A stretch of 64,000 nucleotides of DNA from Erythrobacter sp. SCSIO 43205 (GTDB taxonomy: Bacteria > Pseudomonadota > Alphaproteobacteria > Sphingomonadales > Sphingomonadaceae). This document shows, in pieces, positions 24,758-34,549 of this stretch (positions are counted from its first letter, which is position 1; each line of letters starts with the position of its first letter). The position numbers and the translations under genes were made by a program. The stretch covers positions 1,550,001-1,614,000 of the forward strand of contig NZ_CP063202.1 of NCBI RefSeq assembly GCF_019904235.1, given 5' to 3'. The notes under the pieces are model-generated. The model had not been told where the DNA came from. It was given only the letters and a program-made list of their open reading frames with translations, and ran no database searches.

Positions 24758-26581
24758 ATGTGCGGCATTATCGGCATCGTGAGTGCAGACGCGGTTCAAG
24801 ATCGGCTGGTCGATGGCCTGAGGCGGATGGAATACCGCGGCTATGACAGCGCCGGGATTTGCACGCTTGATGGTGGCCAGATGGTGCGCCGCCGCGCGGA
24901 AGGGAAACTCCTGAACCTTGCTGGCGTTCTTGAAAACGAACCGGCGCCCGGCACAACCGGGATTGCACACACCCGCTGGGCCACTCACGGCGCGCCAACG
25001 GCGGCCAATGCGCACCCTCACGCAACGGACGAAGTCGCAATCGTCCACAATGGGATTATCGAGAACTTCAAAGAGCTGAGGGCCGAACTGGCCGGGGCTG
25101 GGCGGACATTCGAAAGCGAAACCGATAGCGAGGTTGTCGCCCATTTGATCTCCGCTCAGATCGAAGCAGGAGCAAGCCCCGAAGATGCGGTGCGCGCTGT
25201 TTTGCCGCGGCTTCGCGGTGCTTTTGCACTGGCGATTACTTTCCGCGCGCATCCCGACCTTTTGATCGGTGCACGCCTCGGTTCCCCATTGGTGGTGGGC
25301 TATGGCGAGAATGAGATGTTCTTGGGCTCTGATGCCCTAGCGCTTGCCCCGCTCACCCAAAAGATTACCTATCTCGAAGAAGGTGATTGGGTCGTCGTTC
25401 GCCAAGACGGCGCGCAGATTTTTGATGGCGATGGCAATGCGGTAACACGCGCCATTCAGGCATCAGGCGCGTCAGCCGCGGCGGTAGAGAAGGGCAATTA
25501 TCGCCACTTCATGCAAAAAGAGATTTGGGAGCAGCCAACCGTCGTTGCGCAAACGCTCTCCTCTTATTTGCGGCGAGAAGATGTGTCGGTTGCCTTGCCT
25601 CAGTTCGACTTTGATATTTCCGCCATTCGCCGCCTCACGATCGTTGCTTGCGGCACGTCGTATTACGCCGGGCTTGTTGCGAAGTACTGGTTCGAACAAT
25701 TCGCCCGTGTGCCCGTCGATATCGATGTGGCCTCTGAATTTCGCTACCGCGATCCCGTGCTCGAAGAGGGAGGGCTAGCGCTCTTTATCTCGCAAAGCGG
25801 GGAGACAGCCGACACGCTGGCTGCGCTTCGCCATTGCAAGGAAAACGGTCAGGTGATTGCGGTGGTGGTCAATGTGCCCACCAGTTCAATGGCGCGCGAG
25901 GCGGATCTTCTGCTGCCAACCCACGCAGGGCCAGAGATCGGCGTCGCCTCGACAAAAGCATTCACTTGCCAGCTTGCCGTTCTGGCAGCTCTAGCCGCGC
26001 ATATGGCCGTGAAAAAAGGCCGTATGAGCCGCGAGGAAGAGCGCGAGGTCGTCACTCACCTCTTGGAAGCGCCTGCTGCTCTCAACGCCGCGCTTTCTCA
26101 TGACGATGACATCGCCGCGATGGCGCACCACTTTTCGCAGACGCGCGATGTGCTCTATCTGGGGCGTGGTCAGGATTACCCCTTGGCGCTCGAAGGGGCG
26201 CTAAAGCTTAAGGAAATCAGCTACATTCATGCCGAAGGTTATGCCTCGGGTGAAATGAAGCACGGACCGATTGCACTGATTGACGATGATGTGCCTGTTG
26301 TAGTGATCGCGCCGTCTGGTCCTTTGTTCGAAAAAACCGTCTCCAATATGGAGGAAGTTCGCGCGCGCGGAGGCAAGGTGGTTTTGATCTCCGATGCGCA
26401 AGGAATAGAGCAAGCGGGTGAGGGGTGCCTGGCCACGATTGAGATGCCGGTTGTGCACCCACTTATCGCGCCATTGGTTTACGCCATCCCCGTACAATTA
26501 CTGGCTTATCACGTAGCCGTGGTTAAGGGGACAGATGTCGATCAACCGCGCAATCTGGCAAAATCGGTGACCGTCGAATAA
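24758..26581 (+). CDS. glmS: Glutamine-fructose-6-phosphate aminotransferase (isomerizing)
   Basis: A 607-residue enzyme that makes glucosamine-6-phosphate, the entry point to UDP-GlcNAc for peptidoglycan and lipopolysaccharide. The start is fixed by biology: Cys2 in MCGIIGIV is the catalytic N-terminal nucleophile, so ATG 24758 is used although the frame stays open further upstream. The glutaminase domain (HTRWATHG, NGIIEN) is followed by two SIS domains (CGTSYYAG, SQSGETADT, STKAFTCQ) and the C-terminal NLAKSVTVE. No glmS ribozyme is expected or seen. Its position beside a polysaccharide cluster fits amino-sugar supply. Confidence 0.97.
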   Translation: MCGIIGIVSADAVQDRLVDGLRRMEYRGYDSAGICTLDGGQMVRRRAEGKLLNLAGVLENEPAPGTTGIAHTRWATHGAPTAANAHPHATDEVAIVHNGIIENFKELRAELAGAGRTFESETDSEVVAHLISAQIEAGASPEDAVRAVLPRLRGAFALAITFRAHPDLLIGARLGSPLVVGYGENEMFLGSDALALAPLTQKITYLEEGDWVVVRQDGAQIFDGDGNAVTRAIQASGASAAAVEKGNYRHFMQKEIWEQPTVVAQTLSSYLRREDVSVALPQFDFDISAIRRLTIVACGTSYYAGLVAKYWFEQFARVPVDIDVASEFRYRDPVLEEGGLALFISQSGETADTLAALRHCKENGQVIAVVVNVPTSSMAREADLLLPTHAGPEIGVASTKAFTCQLAVLAALAAHMAVKKGRMSREEEREVVTHLLEAPAALNAALSHDDDIAAMAHHFSQTRDVLYLGRGQDYPLALEGALKLKEISYIHAEGYASGEMKHGPIALIDDDVPVVVIAPSGPLFEKTVSNMEEVRARGGKVVLISDAQGIEQAGEGCLATIEMPVVHPLIAPLVYAIPVQLLAYHVAVVKGTDVDQPRNLAKSVTVE

Positions 26582-26687
26582 GCGCCGGCCCTATGGGTCA
26601 ATACTTAGCGCCGTTTTGGTGAAAAAAAGCCTTTCAAAGCCGCAGCGCTTTACCGCCTCATAACCTTTGCGCATTAACCAAGCCGGG

Positions 26688-29081
26688 GTGAGCGACCAAC
26701 ATTCCCTTCCGACCCCGCCGATTGAGCAGGAGTTGCCCGTTTCGGCTGTCCTTGGTCTGTCCGAAAAAGGGCAGGCCGACTGGCCCCGTCTTCGCGGGCT
26801 CGAAACGCAAGAACTAAGCCGGCTCACTTTTCACAGACTTTACGTGCACGCGATCGTTGGGCTGTTTGTCGCTCATATGTACATGGCCGTGGTCGGACCC
26901 GTGTGGGTTGGCCTGTGGCTTTTAACATTGGCTATCGTGCAGATAACCGGAATGCAGGCCGACAAGCGGCACCATGCGCGCGCGTCAGGAACCGGGGCGA
27001 TTTCCAGAGCTCGCACTGGCAAGCTTGCCAAATCGAACCACCATTCTTTGACAGCGATTGCATCTGCTGTCTTGTGGGCCGTGCCACTCGCCGTTTTTGC
27101 GCCATTTGGATCAGTCGAGAGCGCGGTCACTCTCATGGTGATTATCGCTACACTTATGGCGGCGCGTGTTTTCTTCTACACGACAACGCCGCTTAATATG
27201 GTGATCGCCTCGCTCATCAATGGCGCGGCGGGCTGTGTGCCGTTTGTGATTATGAGCCAGTGGGAGATCGTAACCGGAGTTGTTCTCTTCACCATTTGCA
27301 CCATGCTTGGCGCGATTGAGGTGGGCCGGGCCCACATGGAAGCGCGCATCGCGGAAAACGCAATCATCGAAAAAGAGGAAGTCGTCTCGCTGCTGCTGCG
27401 CGAGTTTGAAGAGAACGAGGCGGATTGGCTGTGGGAGATCGACACCCGTCGCCGTCTGCAATCGGTATCGCCACGCTTTGCCTTTGCGCTGGATGCGACT
27501 GATAAAGAAGTCGAAGGCAAGCCTCTTCTGGCGCTTATCGCTGGCGATAAATGGGAAAGCGGAGACTTTCCGCCAAGCCTGCATGAACTTGCCGAAAAGC
27601 TGCGCAATCGCGAGAATTTTTCGAACCTCACCGTGCAGGTTTCGATCAAGGGCGAAGAGCGCTGGTGGGAGCTGTCAGGCACGCCCATCCGCGATGAACG
27701 CGGTAAGTTTACAGGGTTCAGAGGCGTGGGCTCCGATGTCACCGAACAACGCCAGTCTTCTGAAAAAATCAAATATCTGGCGCGCTATGACACGCTCACA
27801 TCCTTGCCAAACCGCCTGATGCTGACAGAAGCCTTAGGCGATGCGCTTGAGTATGCCCAGCATTGGCGCACGCGCTGCGCTTTGATGATGATCGATCTTG
27901 ATCGCTTTAAGGCGGTGAACGATTCGCTAGGGCACATTACCGGCGATAAACTGCTGGCTCAGGTGTCTTCGCGCTTGCAGGCCTTGACCGGAGAAAACGC
28001 CGTCGTTGGGCGGCTTGGCGGGGATGAATTCGCCGTTGTCATCCGCGATGCGAGCAACCTTAATTATCTGCGCGGGCTCGCATCGCGCGTGATCGAAACC
28101 CTGTCCGAACCCTATCACGTGGACAACCACACGCTTTATGTCGGCGCCAGCGTCGGCTCGGCGATTGGTCCGCGTGACGGGCGTACGGTCGAAGAACTGA
28201 TGCGCAACGCAGACCTTGCCCTGTACCGCGCCAAAGATGCAGGCGGAGGCGAGCATTGCCGCTTTGAACCCGTCCTTCACGCGTCAGCTGAAGAACGCCG
28301 CCAGCTTGAATCGTCATTGCGTAAAGCCTTGGGGCTGGATGAATTTGTGCTGCACTATCAACCAGTTGTGGACGCGCGCAGCGAGGCTATCGTCAGTTTT
28401 GAGGCGCTGGTCCGCTGGAACAGTTCAGAGCATGGTTTTGTCAGCCCCGGCAAATTCATCCCGCTTGCCGAAGACACGCGCCTGATTGTTCCGATTGGCC
28501 AATGGGTCTTGCGCCAGGCGTGTTTTGAAGCGCGCACCTGGCCCGACCATGTAAAGGTCAATGTCAACGTCTCGCCTGAACAATTGCTTGAGCCCAATTT
28601 CCATCAGGAAGTGGTTGATACGCTCGCGGCGAGCGGTCTTCGTCCTGAACGGCTTGAAATCGAGGTCACGGAAAGCATCTTCCTGCGCGATGCCTCGGTT
28701 GCCCGCAATGCGCTGGAACAGGTGATGGCGCTTGGCTGCTCAATCGCGCTTGACGATTTTGGCACTGGCTATTCCTCGCTTGGCTACCTTCGCAAACTGC
28801 GGTTCTCGACGATCAAGGTCGATCGCACCTTCGTTCAAGGCGCATCGCAAGGTGCAAACGAGAGCCTGGCGATCATCAATGCGGTTGTCGCCATGGCCAA
28901 GAGCCTCGACATGACCACCACCGCAGAAGGGGTGGAAAGCGCCGAGGAAGCTGAATTGATCCGCAACCTTGGCTGCGACAAGATTCAGGGTTTTTACTTT
29001 GGCCGCCCGATGGCGAGCGAGGACGCGCGTGGGCTTTTTACAAGAGACGGCCTGCCCGATCCACGCCGCTTGCGGGCATAG
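26688..29081 (+). CDS. Membrane GGDEF-EAL protein with PAS domain
   Basis: A 797-residue c-di-GMP signalling protein. The N-terminal about 200 residues hold several hydrophobic helices (MASE-like sensor), followed by a PAS domain (LWEIDTRRRLQSVSPRFA to GVGSDVTEQ). The GGDEF domain has an intact GGDEF motif (residues about 444-448 from this start). The EAL domain has EALVRW (about 572), NVNVSPEQL, EVTES and DDFGTGYSSL, so both synthesis and hydrolysis look possible. Start is uncertain: GTG 26688 or TTG 26667, neither with a strong ribosome site. It may tune exopolysaccharide production, given the neighbouring cluster. Confidence 0.93.
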   Translation: MSDQHSLPTPPIEQELPVSAVLGLSEKGQADWPRLRGLETQELSRLTFHRLYVHAIVGLFVAHMYMAVVGPVWVGLWLLTLAIVQITGMQADKRHHARASGTGAISRARTGKLAKSNHHSLTAIASAVLWAVPLAVFAPFGSVESAVTLMVIIATLMAARVFFYTTTPLNMVIASLINGAAGCVPFVIMSQWEIVTGVVLFTICTMLGAIEVGRAHMEARIAENAIIEKEEVVSLLLREFEENEADWLWEIDTRRRLQSVSPRFAFALDATDKEVEGKPLLALIAGDKWESGDFPPSLHELAEKLRNRENFSNLTVQVSIKGEERWWELSGTPIRDERGKFTGFRGVGSDVTEQRQSSEKIKYLARYDTLTSLPNRLMLTEALGDALEYAQHWRTRCALMMIDLDRFKAVNDSLGHITGDKLLAQVSSRLQALTGENAVVGRLGGDEFAVVIRDASNLNYLRGLASRVIETLSEPYHVDNHTLYVGASVGSAIGPRDGRTVEELMRNADLALYRAKDAGGGEHCRFEPVLHASAEERRQLESSLRKALGLDEFVLHYQPVVDARSEAIVSFEALVRWNSSEHGFVSPGKFIPLAEDTRLIVPIGQWVLRQACFEARTWPDHVKVNVNVSPEQLLEPNFHQEVVDTLAASGLRPERLEIEVTESIFLRDASVARNALEQVMALGCSIALDDFGTGYSSLGYLRKLRFSTIKVDRTFVQGASQGANESLAIINAVVAMAKSLDMTTTAEGVESAEEAELIRNLGCDKIQGFYFGRPMASEDARGLFTRDGLPDPRRLRA

Positions 29082-29102
29082 GTCCGCAATCGTGGTGCGC
29101 GC

Positions 29103-29792
29103 TTAAGCCGCGACCAGCGCCTTTACTACATTCTCAAACAGAGCGCGCCCGTCTTCTCCGCCAAGCGAGGGGTGGGCAGCCGGTTCAATCGCGCGTTCAG
29201 GGTGCGGCATCATGCCCAGAACCCGGCCATTGGCGCTCAGAATCCCAGCAATATTGCGGCGCGAGCCATTGACGTTGTCCGAGTAGCGAAAAGCCACGCG
29301 GTCCTCACCCTCAAGCCTGTCGAGAGTCGCCTCATCAGCGAAGTAATTGCCGTCGTGATGGGCGACCGGAATGCGCAAGGTTTGTCCCGGCTCAAAGCCG
29401 GTGGTGTAGATCGAGCTTGTGTTGACCACTTCGAGATCGGCGGTGCGGCATACGAAAGTCTGTCCCGCATTGCGCATCAAAGCGCCCGGGAGCAGTCCGC
29501 TTTCGGTGAGGACTTGAAACCCATTGCACACGCCGAGCACAGGAACGCCACGCTCGGCTGCCTTGACCACGGCTTTCAAGATCGGGCTGCGCGCTGCCAT
29601 TGCGCCGGAACGCAGGTAATCGCCGTAGGAAAATCCGCCGGGCAGAGCGATAAAGTCAAGGCCGTCTGGCAAATCCGCATCGCCGTGCCAGATCCGCACA
29701 GCAGGTGCGCCAGTGACGGCTTCCAAAGCCACCGCCATATCGCGGTCGCAATTGGAGCCGGGGAAGGTGACAACGCCCGCTTTAAAGCCCAT
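29103..29792 (-). CDS. purQ: Phosphoribosylformylglycinamidine synthase subunit PurQ
   Basis: A 229-residue class I glutamine amidotransferase that feeds ammonia to PurL in step four of purine synthesis. The start [18 protein letters not shown], the nucleophile region [10 protein letters not shown], the HHDGNYFA loop and the His/Glu of MMPHPERA are canonical. It overlaps purS by one base (TGATG), giving a coupled purS-purQ pair. purL is not in the window. Confidence 0.96.
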   Translation of the reverse strand: MGFKAGVVTFPGSNCDRDMAVALEAVTGAPAVRIWHGDADLPDGLDFIALPGGFSYGDYLRSGAMAARSPILKAVVKAAERGVPVLGVCNGFQVLTESGLLPGALMRNAGQTFVCRTADLEVVNTSSIYTTGFEPGQTLRIPVAHHDGNYFADEATLDRLEGEDRVAFRYSDNVNGSRRNIAGILSANGRVLGMMPHPERAIEPAAHPSLGGEDGRALFENVVKALVAA

Positions 29793-30043
29793 CAGGCGGG
29801 CTCCTTCTGATCATCGAGCCGCTCAATCGCGTAATCTTCGATCACCATATTGGCGAGCAATTGCTCACACATTTTGGTCAGCGTTTCATCGCTGGTGCCG
29901 TCTGCCACATCCATTTCGATCATGCGACCGATGCGCACATCATTGACGCCTTCAAAGCCAAGGCCGTCCAGTGAATGGTGCACCGCGCGCCCTTGCGGAT
30001 CGAGCACTCCGGGTTTCAGGCGGACGAGGATGCGAACTTTCAT
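29792..30043 (-). CDS. purS: Phosphoribosylformylglycinamidine synthase subunit PurS
   Basis: An 83-residue small subunit that bridges PurQ and PurL. ATG 30043 ([18 protein letters not shown]) is chosen over a longer open frame because it gives the normal PurS length and family start, with AGGAT about 9 bases upstream. The conserved [18 protein letters not shown] is present. Confidence 0.95.
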   Translation of the reverse strand: MKVRILVRLKPGVLDPQGRAVHHSLDGLGFEGVNDVRIGRMIEMDVADGTSDETLTKMCEQLLANMVIEDYAIERLDDQKEPA

Positions 30044-30251
30044 GGGGCATATCCTGAGCAAGAATTTCGTGTGATGGCAGCGCCACTGTGCGTGTCCTCG
30101 CCCTATAGCGTCTCGCGCGCGCGGCGCAATCGCGCAAAGGCCCCAATCACCCGCCGGATTAGGACAGGCTTGTCGATTAGCTTTCTGCGGGGGTTGTAAA
30201 AGATGCAATAAAGAGTAGCGCAAAACTTCTGGGGGTTTGAAAACAGCACCC

Positions 30252-30289
30252 AAAGAAGGCTGGCAGGAGGCGACCTGTCAGCCTTTTTT
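30252..30289 (-). terminator. Bidirectional-looking terminator after the M16 peptidase gene
   Basis: A 10-bp stem (GGCTGGCAGG 30258-30267 / CCTGTCAGCC 30274-30283, one G-U or A-C position depending on strand) begins directly after the peptidase stop. It is flanked by T6 on the plus side and TTCTTT on the minus reading side. The gap 30044-30251 between it and purS shows nothing else I can support; the purS promoter should lie there. Confidence 0.75.
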
Positions 30290-33171
30290 CATGGTTTGTC
30301 GCTGGCCTGTGTGGAGGAATTGTCTTCCTTGGGTAGAACCACAAATTCCACCGCGTTTTCAACGGCCAGATAAGTTTGCGCGGCGCGCCCCAAATCCTCC
30401 GGCGTGATTGCCTTGAGGGTATCGGGCCCTTCGAACCAGCGTTCGAGCCGTTCTTCCTCGCTTTGCGCACGGTCAGCAAGTTGCAGCCACCCGCCAAGCG
30501 ATTTAAGCGCATTGTCATAAGCTTCGAGCATGGGTTGGCGTGCGCGCTTGATACGATCGGGATCAATCGGCTTTTCGCGCAGGTCAGCGATCAGTTCGGC
30601 GATTGCTTCGCGCGCGGCATCAACCTCGGCCACATCAACCGAGGCGGTGATGGAAAACACGCCATAGCCGGGGTAAATCTTGCTCATGGAACTTGCCGCA
30701 TTGGGCGAATAGGCCTGGCCCAATTCTTCGCGCAGGCGTTCGGTAAGCTCAATGCGCACCAGCCTTGCGAGAAGGGCCATCTGCATTTCTTCGACAAAGT
30801 CACTGTCATCATTGGTTGGCCAGACAAGGCGGACAAGCGCCTGATCCGCCTCGCCTTCATGGGTGAGGTAGTGAAGGGTGCGATTGTCGGTAAATTGGCG
30901 GGTGCGCGCCTCGCTTCGCGGCTGAAACTCCGCCTCGCGCACGGGCAAAGCGCCAAGGGTCGCGGCGACCGCTTCAATCGCGGCCCCTTCGTCAAAATCT
31001 CCTACAATCGAAAGCTCTATTGCGCCTGATTGCAAGCGGTCCGAAATGGCGCTTTCAAGCCCTTCGTAATCGAGGGCAAAATAGGCCTCCTTCGGGGCAA
31101 GGCTGAAGCGTGGATCATTGTCGGAAAGGATGGCGCCAGCAGCGTTGCTATAGGCACGCAAAGGCGTTGAATTGAGGCGCGCGAAGAAATTGTCGATGCC
31201 GCGGCGGAATTGCTCGATCCCTTCGCTGCGATAGCCCGGATCGGTGATGGCTGCGGTGAGCACCTGCATCTGCAACGTCAGATCGCGCGGCGTGGTGGAG
31301 CCGGTAAAGCTGAACGCGTCGGCGGTGTTTGAGGCGTTGAAGCCGACGCTTCGCCCGGCAAGGATCGTCTGCAATTCATCGCGGCTGTGTTCGCCCAGAC
31401 CACCAGCAGAGAGCAAGCTCATCAAATAGACCCGCAAGGGGTCTTCCTTCGTGTTCATCAAAGTACCACCGTCGAGAAGTAAGCGGTACGCCACCCGGTC
31501 TTCGCGCACATTGGTTGTCTTCAACGTCAGACGCACATTGTTGGCGAAGGTAAGGGTCCGAAAGCCCAAGCGTTCATCGCGCGTGTCTTTGACGACTTCC
31601 CCCGGTGTCCCGAAGTAGGTGTAGGCAAAAGCCTTGGCACTCCCTTCAAGGGGCGGGGAAATGGGAAGGGCCATCGCCTCTGCAAAAGCCTCGCGAAGCG
31701 CCTCTTCGCCGCCCTCTGGCGCGGTGCGGCCTTGGAACCGGATCAGCGGTTCGTCGAACGCAATCACCCTTTCGCGAAGCGCCGCCAGGGCCGTTTCAGG
31801 CGTGATGCTGGCTTCCAATTCTTCGAACAATTCCAATTGAAAAGCGGGCGTTGTGGGCACGGTTTCATCGGAAACAACGTTCAACGCGCGGGCAGCGTAA
31901 AAGCTGTTGGGCCGTGTCCCTGCGCCTGCCACCCGGTTCTCCAGGCTCGTACGGATATTGGCGAGCTGTTCGGCTATCTCGGCTTTTGTGAAGCCGTGGA
32001 CGAGTGCTTCATTCACGGTTTGAACGGCGGCCATCACCCCTTCGCGCCACTTGCCGTCTTCGGTCGCTATACTCAGCGTGTTGGTGCGCGCGTCTTCGAA
32101 GATGGTCCCTTGCGAAAAGCGCGCGGCTCTGAATGGCGCATTGGGTGAGCGAGCAAGGCGCGATAGACGCCTGCGGATGATGCGACTTGCGACCGAGCGA
32201 AGCACGCTTTGCTTGCGTTCGGCAATCGTGTCTGGCTCGTCGATATATGGGGCCAGCATGGTGAGTGTGACGGTTTCGGATAGCGCAGGGTCGAGGAATA
32301 TGTCCGTCTCGCCCTTGCGAGTGAGGTCGACCGGGCCAGTGACGGGCTCGGCCGGAGGCGGCGAGGCCTCCCAATCGGCGAAATATTTGAGGATCGCGGC
32401 TTCCATCATTGCGGTGGGCAGATCGCCAACCACCACAAGGACTGTGTTCGCGGGCGTATAGGTGCGCTCATAAAGCGCGCGAATGTCGTCAGCGCTTGCG
32501 GTTTCAAGCACCTCCAGCGTGCCAATGGGGAGCCGCTTGGTATAGCGAGCGCCCGGGGCGATAAACTCAAACCCGTCCTCGCGCGCCCGCTGTGCATAGC
32601 CGCGCCGGTCCCGCCGCTCAGCCAATATAACCCCGCGCTCGCGCTCAACCGCTTCCGGCTCAATAGTGAGCTCACTCGCAGTCTCGCGCATCAGCATCAT
32701 CGCTGTGCCAAGCAGGTCTTCGTCATTGCGCGGCAGGTCGAGCATATAGGTGATCGCCTCAAAGCCGGTCGACGCGTTGGTATCCGCGCCAAAGGCCAAG
32801 CCTTCGCGTTCGAGCAGAGGGATCATCTCGCCTTCGGGGATATTGGTCGAACCGTTAAAGGCCATATGCTCAAGAAAATGCGCAAGACCGCGTTCATGCT
32901 CTTGTTCGGACAAGGAACCAGAACCAATCCGCATCCGCACCAGAACCGTGCCCTCAGGCGTCGCATTTTCGCGCAGGATATAGCGCATCCCATTGGGAAG
33001 CGTGCCGAACACGAAAGCCGGATCGACGGGCAGATCGCTGCTCTCAACCGGCCAGCTTTGCTGTGCTTGCTCTTGCGCGCTTGTCGCCTCGCTGTTTTCA
33101 GCGGCAAGCGGCGCGCCAAGCGAAAACACCAGCAGACCAGCGGTAAGGCTGCGAAATGCGTATCTAATCAA
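30289..33171 (-). CDS. Exported M16 family zinc metallopeptidase
   Basis: A 960-residue two-repeat peptidase of the pitrilysin/insulinase family. Residues 1-24 form a signal peptide (LLVFSLGAPLAA), so it acts in the periplasm. The inverted zinc motif HFLEH is at residues 98-102 and a fitting third ligand Glu lies near 178 in VERERGVILAE. The second half is the inactive repeat with the conserved region REELGQAYSPNAASSMSKIYPGYG. Likely degrades peptides. It separates purC from purS-purQ but has its own terminator. Confidence 0.93.
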   Translation of the reverse strand: MIRYAFRSLTAGLLVFSLGAPLAAENSEATSAQEQAQQSWPVESSDLPVDPAFVFGTLPNGMRYILRENATPEGTVLVRMRIGSGSLSEQEHERGLAHFLEHMAFNGSTNIPEGEMIPLLEREGLAFGADTNASTGFEAITYMLDLPRNDEDLLGTAMMLMRETASELTIEPEAVERERGVILAERRDRRGYAQRAREDGFEFIAPGARYTKRLPIGTLEVLETASADDIRALYERTYTPANTVLVVVGDLPTAMMEAAILKYFADWEASPPPAEPVTGPVDLTRKGETDIFLDPALSETVTLTMLAPYIDEPDTIAERKQSVLRSVASRIIRRRLSRLARSPNAPFRAARFSQGTIFEDARTNTLSIATEDGKWREGVMAAVQTVNEALVHGFTKAEIAEQLANIRTSLENRVAGAGTRPNSFYAARALNVVSDETVPTTPAFQLELFEELEASITPETALAALRERVIAFDEPLIRFQGRTAPEGGEEALREAFAEAMALPISPPLEGSAKAFAYTYFGTPGEVVKDTRDERLGFRTLTFANNVRLTLKTTNVREDRVAYRLLLDGGTLMNTKEDPLRVYLMSLLSAGGLGEHSRDELQTILAGRSVGFNASNTADAFSFTGSTTPRDLTLQMQVLTAAITDPGYRSEGIEQFRRGIDNFFARLNSTPLRAYSNAAGAILSDNDPRFSLAPKEAYFALDYEGLESAISDRLQSGAIELSIVGDFDEGAAIEAVAATLGALPVREAEFQPRSEARTRQFTDNRTLHYLTHEGEADQALVRLVWPTNDDSDFVEEMQMALLARLVRIELTERLREELGQAYSPNAASSMSKIYPGYGVFSITASVDVAEVDAAREAIAELIADLREKPIDPDRIKRARQPMLEAYDNALKSLGGWLQLADRAQSEEERLERWFEGPDTLKAITPEDLGRAAQTYLAVENAVEFVVLPKEDNSSTQASDKP

Positions 33172-33249
33172 CGGTATGTGTCTCTCATGCTCTCGTTTGG
33201 AGAGCAGCCTAACCGTTGAAAGATGTATGTCAGCTTATTTTTTGGCCGC

Positions 33250-34053
33250 CTATTTTTTCGGAGGAGGGTTTCCCCGCAGACGCGTCCGGTGGCTCGACAG
33301 GTCAAGCACTTCGCCGGGGCCTGTGTCCTCATTCTGCAAGAGGCCAAGGCGGCGCGCCACTTCGCGATAGGCCTCTTCTTCCCCGCCAAGATCGCGGCGG
33401 AAGCGGTCCTTATCGAGCTTTTCGCCGCTCACCATATCCCAAAGACGGCAGCCATCCGGGCTGATTTCATCGGCAAGGATCACACGGCTGTAATCGCCAT
33501 CGAAAAGCCGACCAAATTCAAGTTTGAAGTCGACCAGACGAATGTCGATGGCCGCGAACATCCCACAAAGGAAATCATTGATGCGGATCGCCATGGAAGA
33601 AATGTCCTGCATCTCCTCCTGGCTCGCCCAGTTGAAACACGCGATGTGCTCTTCACTGACGAGCGGGTCGCCCAGCGCGTCGTCCTTGTAATAATATTCG
33701 ATCAGCGTGTGGGGGAGGGGCTCGCCCTCTTCCAGACCCAGCCGCTTGCAAATCGATCCCGCTGCGACATTGCGCAAAACCACTTCGATCGGGACGATCT
33801 CAACCTGCCGCACAAGCTGCTCGCGCATATTGAGGCGGCGGATGAAATGGGTCGGGATGCCGATGTGCGACAGGCGGGTAAAAACGTGCTCGCTGATGCG
33901 ATTGTTGATCACGCCTTTGCCGTTGATTGTGCCCTTTTTCTCCGCGTTAAAGGCGGTCGCATCATCTTTGAAATACTGGATGAGCGTGCCGGGTTCTGGA
34001 CCCTCATAAAGGATCTTGGCTTTGCCTTCGTAAATTTTGGAGCGGCGGGACAT
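33250..34053 (-). CDS. purC: Phosphoribosylaminoimidazole-succinocarboxamide synthase
   Basis: A 267-residue SAICAR synthetase, step eight of purine synthesis (ATP-dependent addition of aspartate to CAIR). [53 protein letters not shown], and [10 protein letters not shown] with [12 protein letters not shown] are canonical. It lies 78 bases upstream of the peptidase gene and may share transcripts with the downstream pur genes. About 30 bases separate it from tRNA-Phe. Confidence 0.96.
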   Translation of the reverse strand: MSRRSKIYEGKAKILYEGPEPGTLIQYFKDDATAFNAEKKGTINGKGVINNRISEHVFTRLSHIGIPTHFIRRLNMREQLVRQVEIVPIEVVLRNVAAGSICKRLGLEEGEPLPHTLIEYYYKDDALGDPLVSEEHIACFNWASQEEMQDISSMAIRINDFLCGMFAAIDIRLVDFKLEFGRLFDGDYSRVILADEISPDGCRLWDMVSGEKLDKDRFRRDLGGEEEAYREVARRLGLLQNEDTGPGEVLDLSSHRTRLRGNPPPKK

Positions 34054-34081
34054 AAGCGGGTCAGTTCCCTTTTCTAGCGAA

Positions 34082-34156
34082 TGGTGCCCGGGGGCGGAAT
34101 CGAACCACCGACACGCGGATTTTCAATCCGCTGCTCTACCCCTGAGCTACCCGGGC
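34082..34156 (-). tRNA. tRNA-Phe (GAA), CCA encoded
   Basis: The minus strand folds into a complete cloverleaf: acceptor GCCCGGG/CCCGGGC, D arm GCTC-GAGC, anticodon arm GCGGA-TTGAAAA-TCCGC with anticodon GAA, T arm GGTGG-TTCGATT-CCGCC, discriminator A and genomic CCA (34082-34084). 75 bases. Confidence 0.97.
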
Positions 34157-34271
34157 ATTCGCTGCATCGTGCGGGGGCTGAGTAGCGCCCCGGCGAGCAA
34201 ATGAAGCGGCGCTATGGCGCGGCTTTGCGCGAATGGCAAGAGGGAAAAGCGGGTATTTTACCGCCTTTTGT

Positions 34272-34448
34272 CTATTCCTTGGTTTCCCAATCGCTTTGCG
34301 TGAGCGATTCAGGGTCTACCGGCTCTCCCGGAACCGAATATCCATCGCCGAACCACTGCGCGAGATCGCGGTCCTTGCAGCGCTGCGAGCAGAAGGGGGT
34401 GTGCTCTTCGCTGCGAGGTTTCTTGCAGATGGGGCAGGGTTTGGTCAT
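34272..34448 (-). CDS. yacG: DNA gyrase inhibitor YacG
   Basis: A 58-residue zinc-ribbon protein; ligands Cys5, Cys8, Cys20 and Cys24 in CPICKK and CSQRCKDRDLAQWF. E. coli YacG binds the GyrB C-terminus and blocks DNA binding. ATG 34448 (MTKPCPICKK) matches the family; the frame runs on upstream into a repeat element without biological support. It is the last gene of the infA-maf-RNase-yacG order that is common in alphaproteobacteria. Confidence 0.93.
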   Translation of the reverse strand: MTKPCPICKKPRSEEHTPFCSQRCKDRDLAQWFGDGYSVPGEPVDPESLTQSDWETKE

Positions 34449-34479
34449 TGGGTTCTTATTCGCTTTGCCTTCAATTCGT

Positions 34480-34549
34480 GTGCTCCTGCGAAAGCACGAG
34501 CCCAACTTTCAACCTTTGGTGACGGACTCCTGCGTTCGCAGGAGATCAC
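34480..34549 (-). repeat. REP-like two-hairpin element, copy 2
   Basis: Same layout as the element at 14252: GCTCCTGC-GAAA-GCACGAGC (one mismatch, GNRA loop, 34482-34501), a spacer of 26 bases, then TCCTGC-GTTC-GCAGGA (34528-34543) and GATCAC. The TCA at 34546-34548 within it is the stop codon (TGA, minus strand) of the ribonuclease gene. Confidence 0.85.

Noticed and set aside
33223-34077. Open frame of 284 codons on the plus strand opposite purC
   Set aside because: purC is unambiguous on the other strand; the antisense frame has no ribosome site or recognisable domain.
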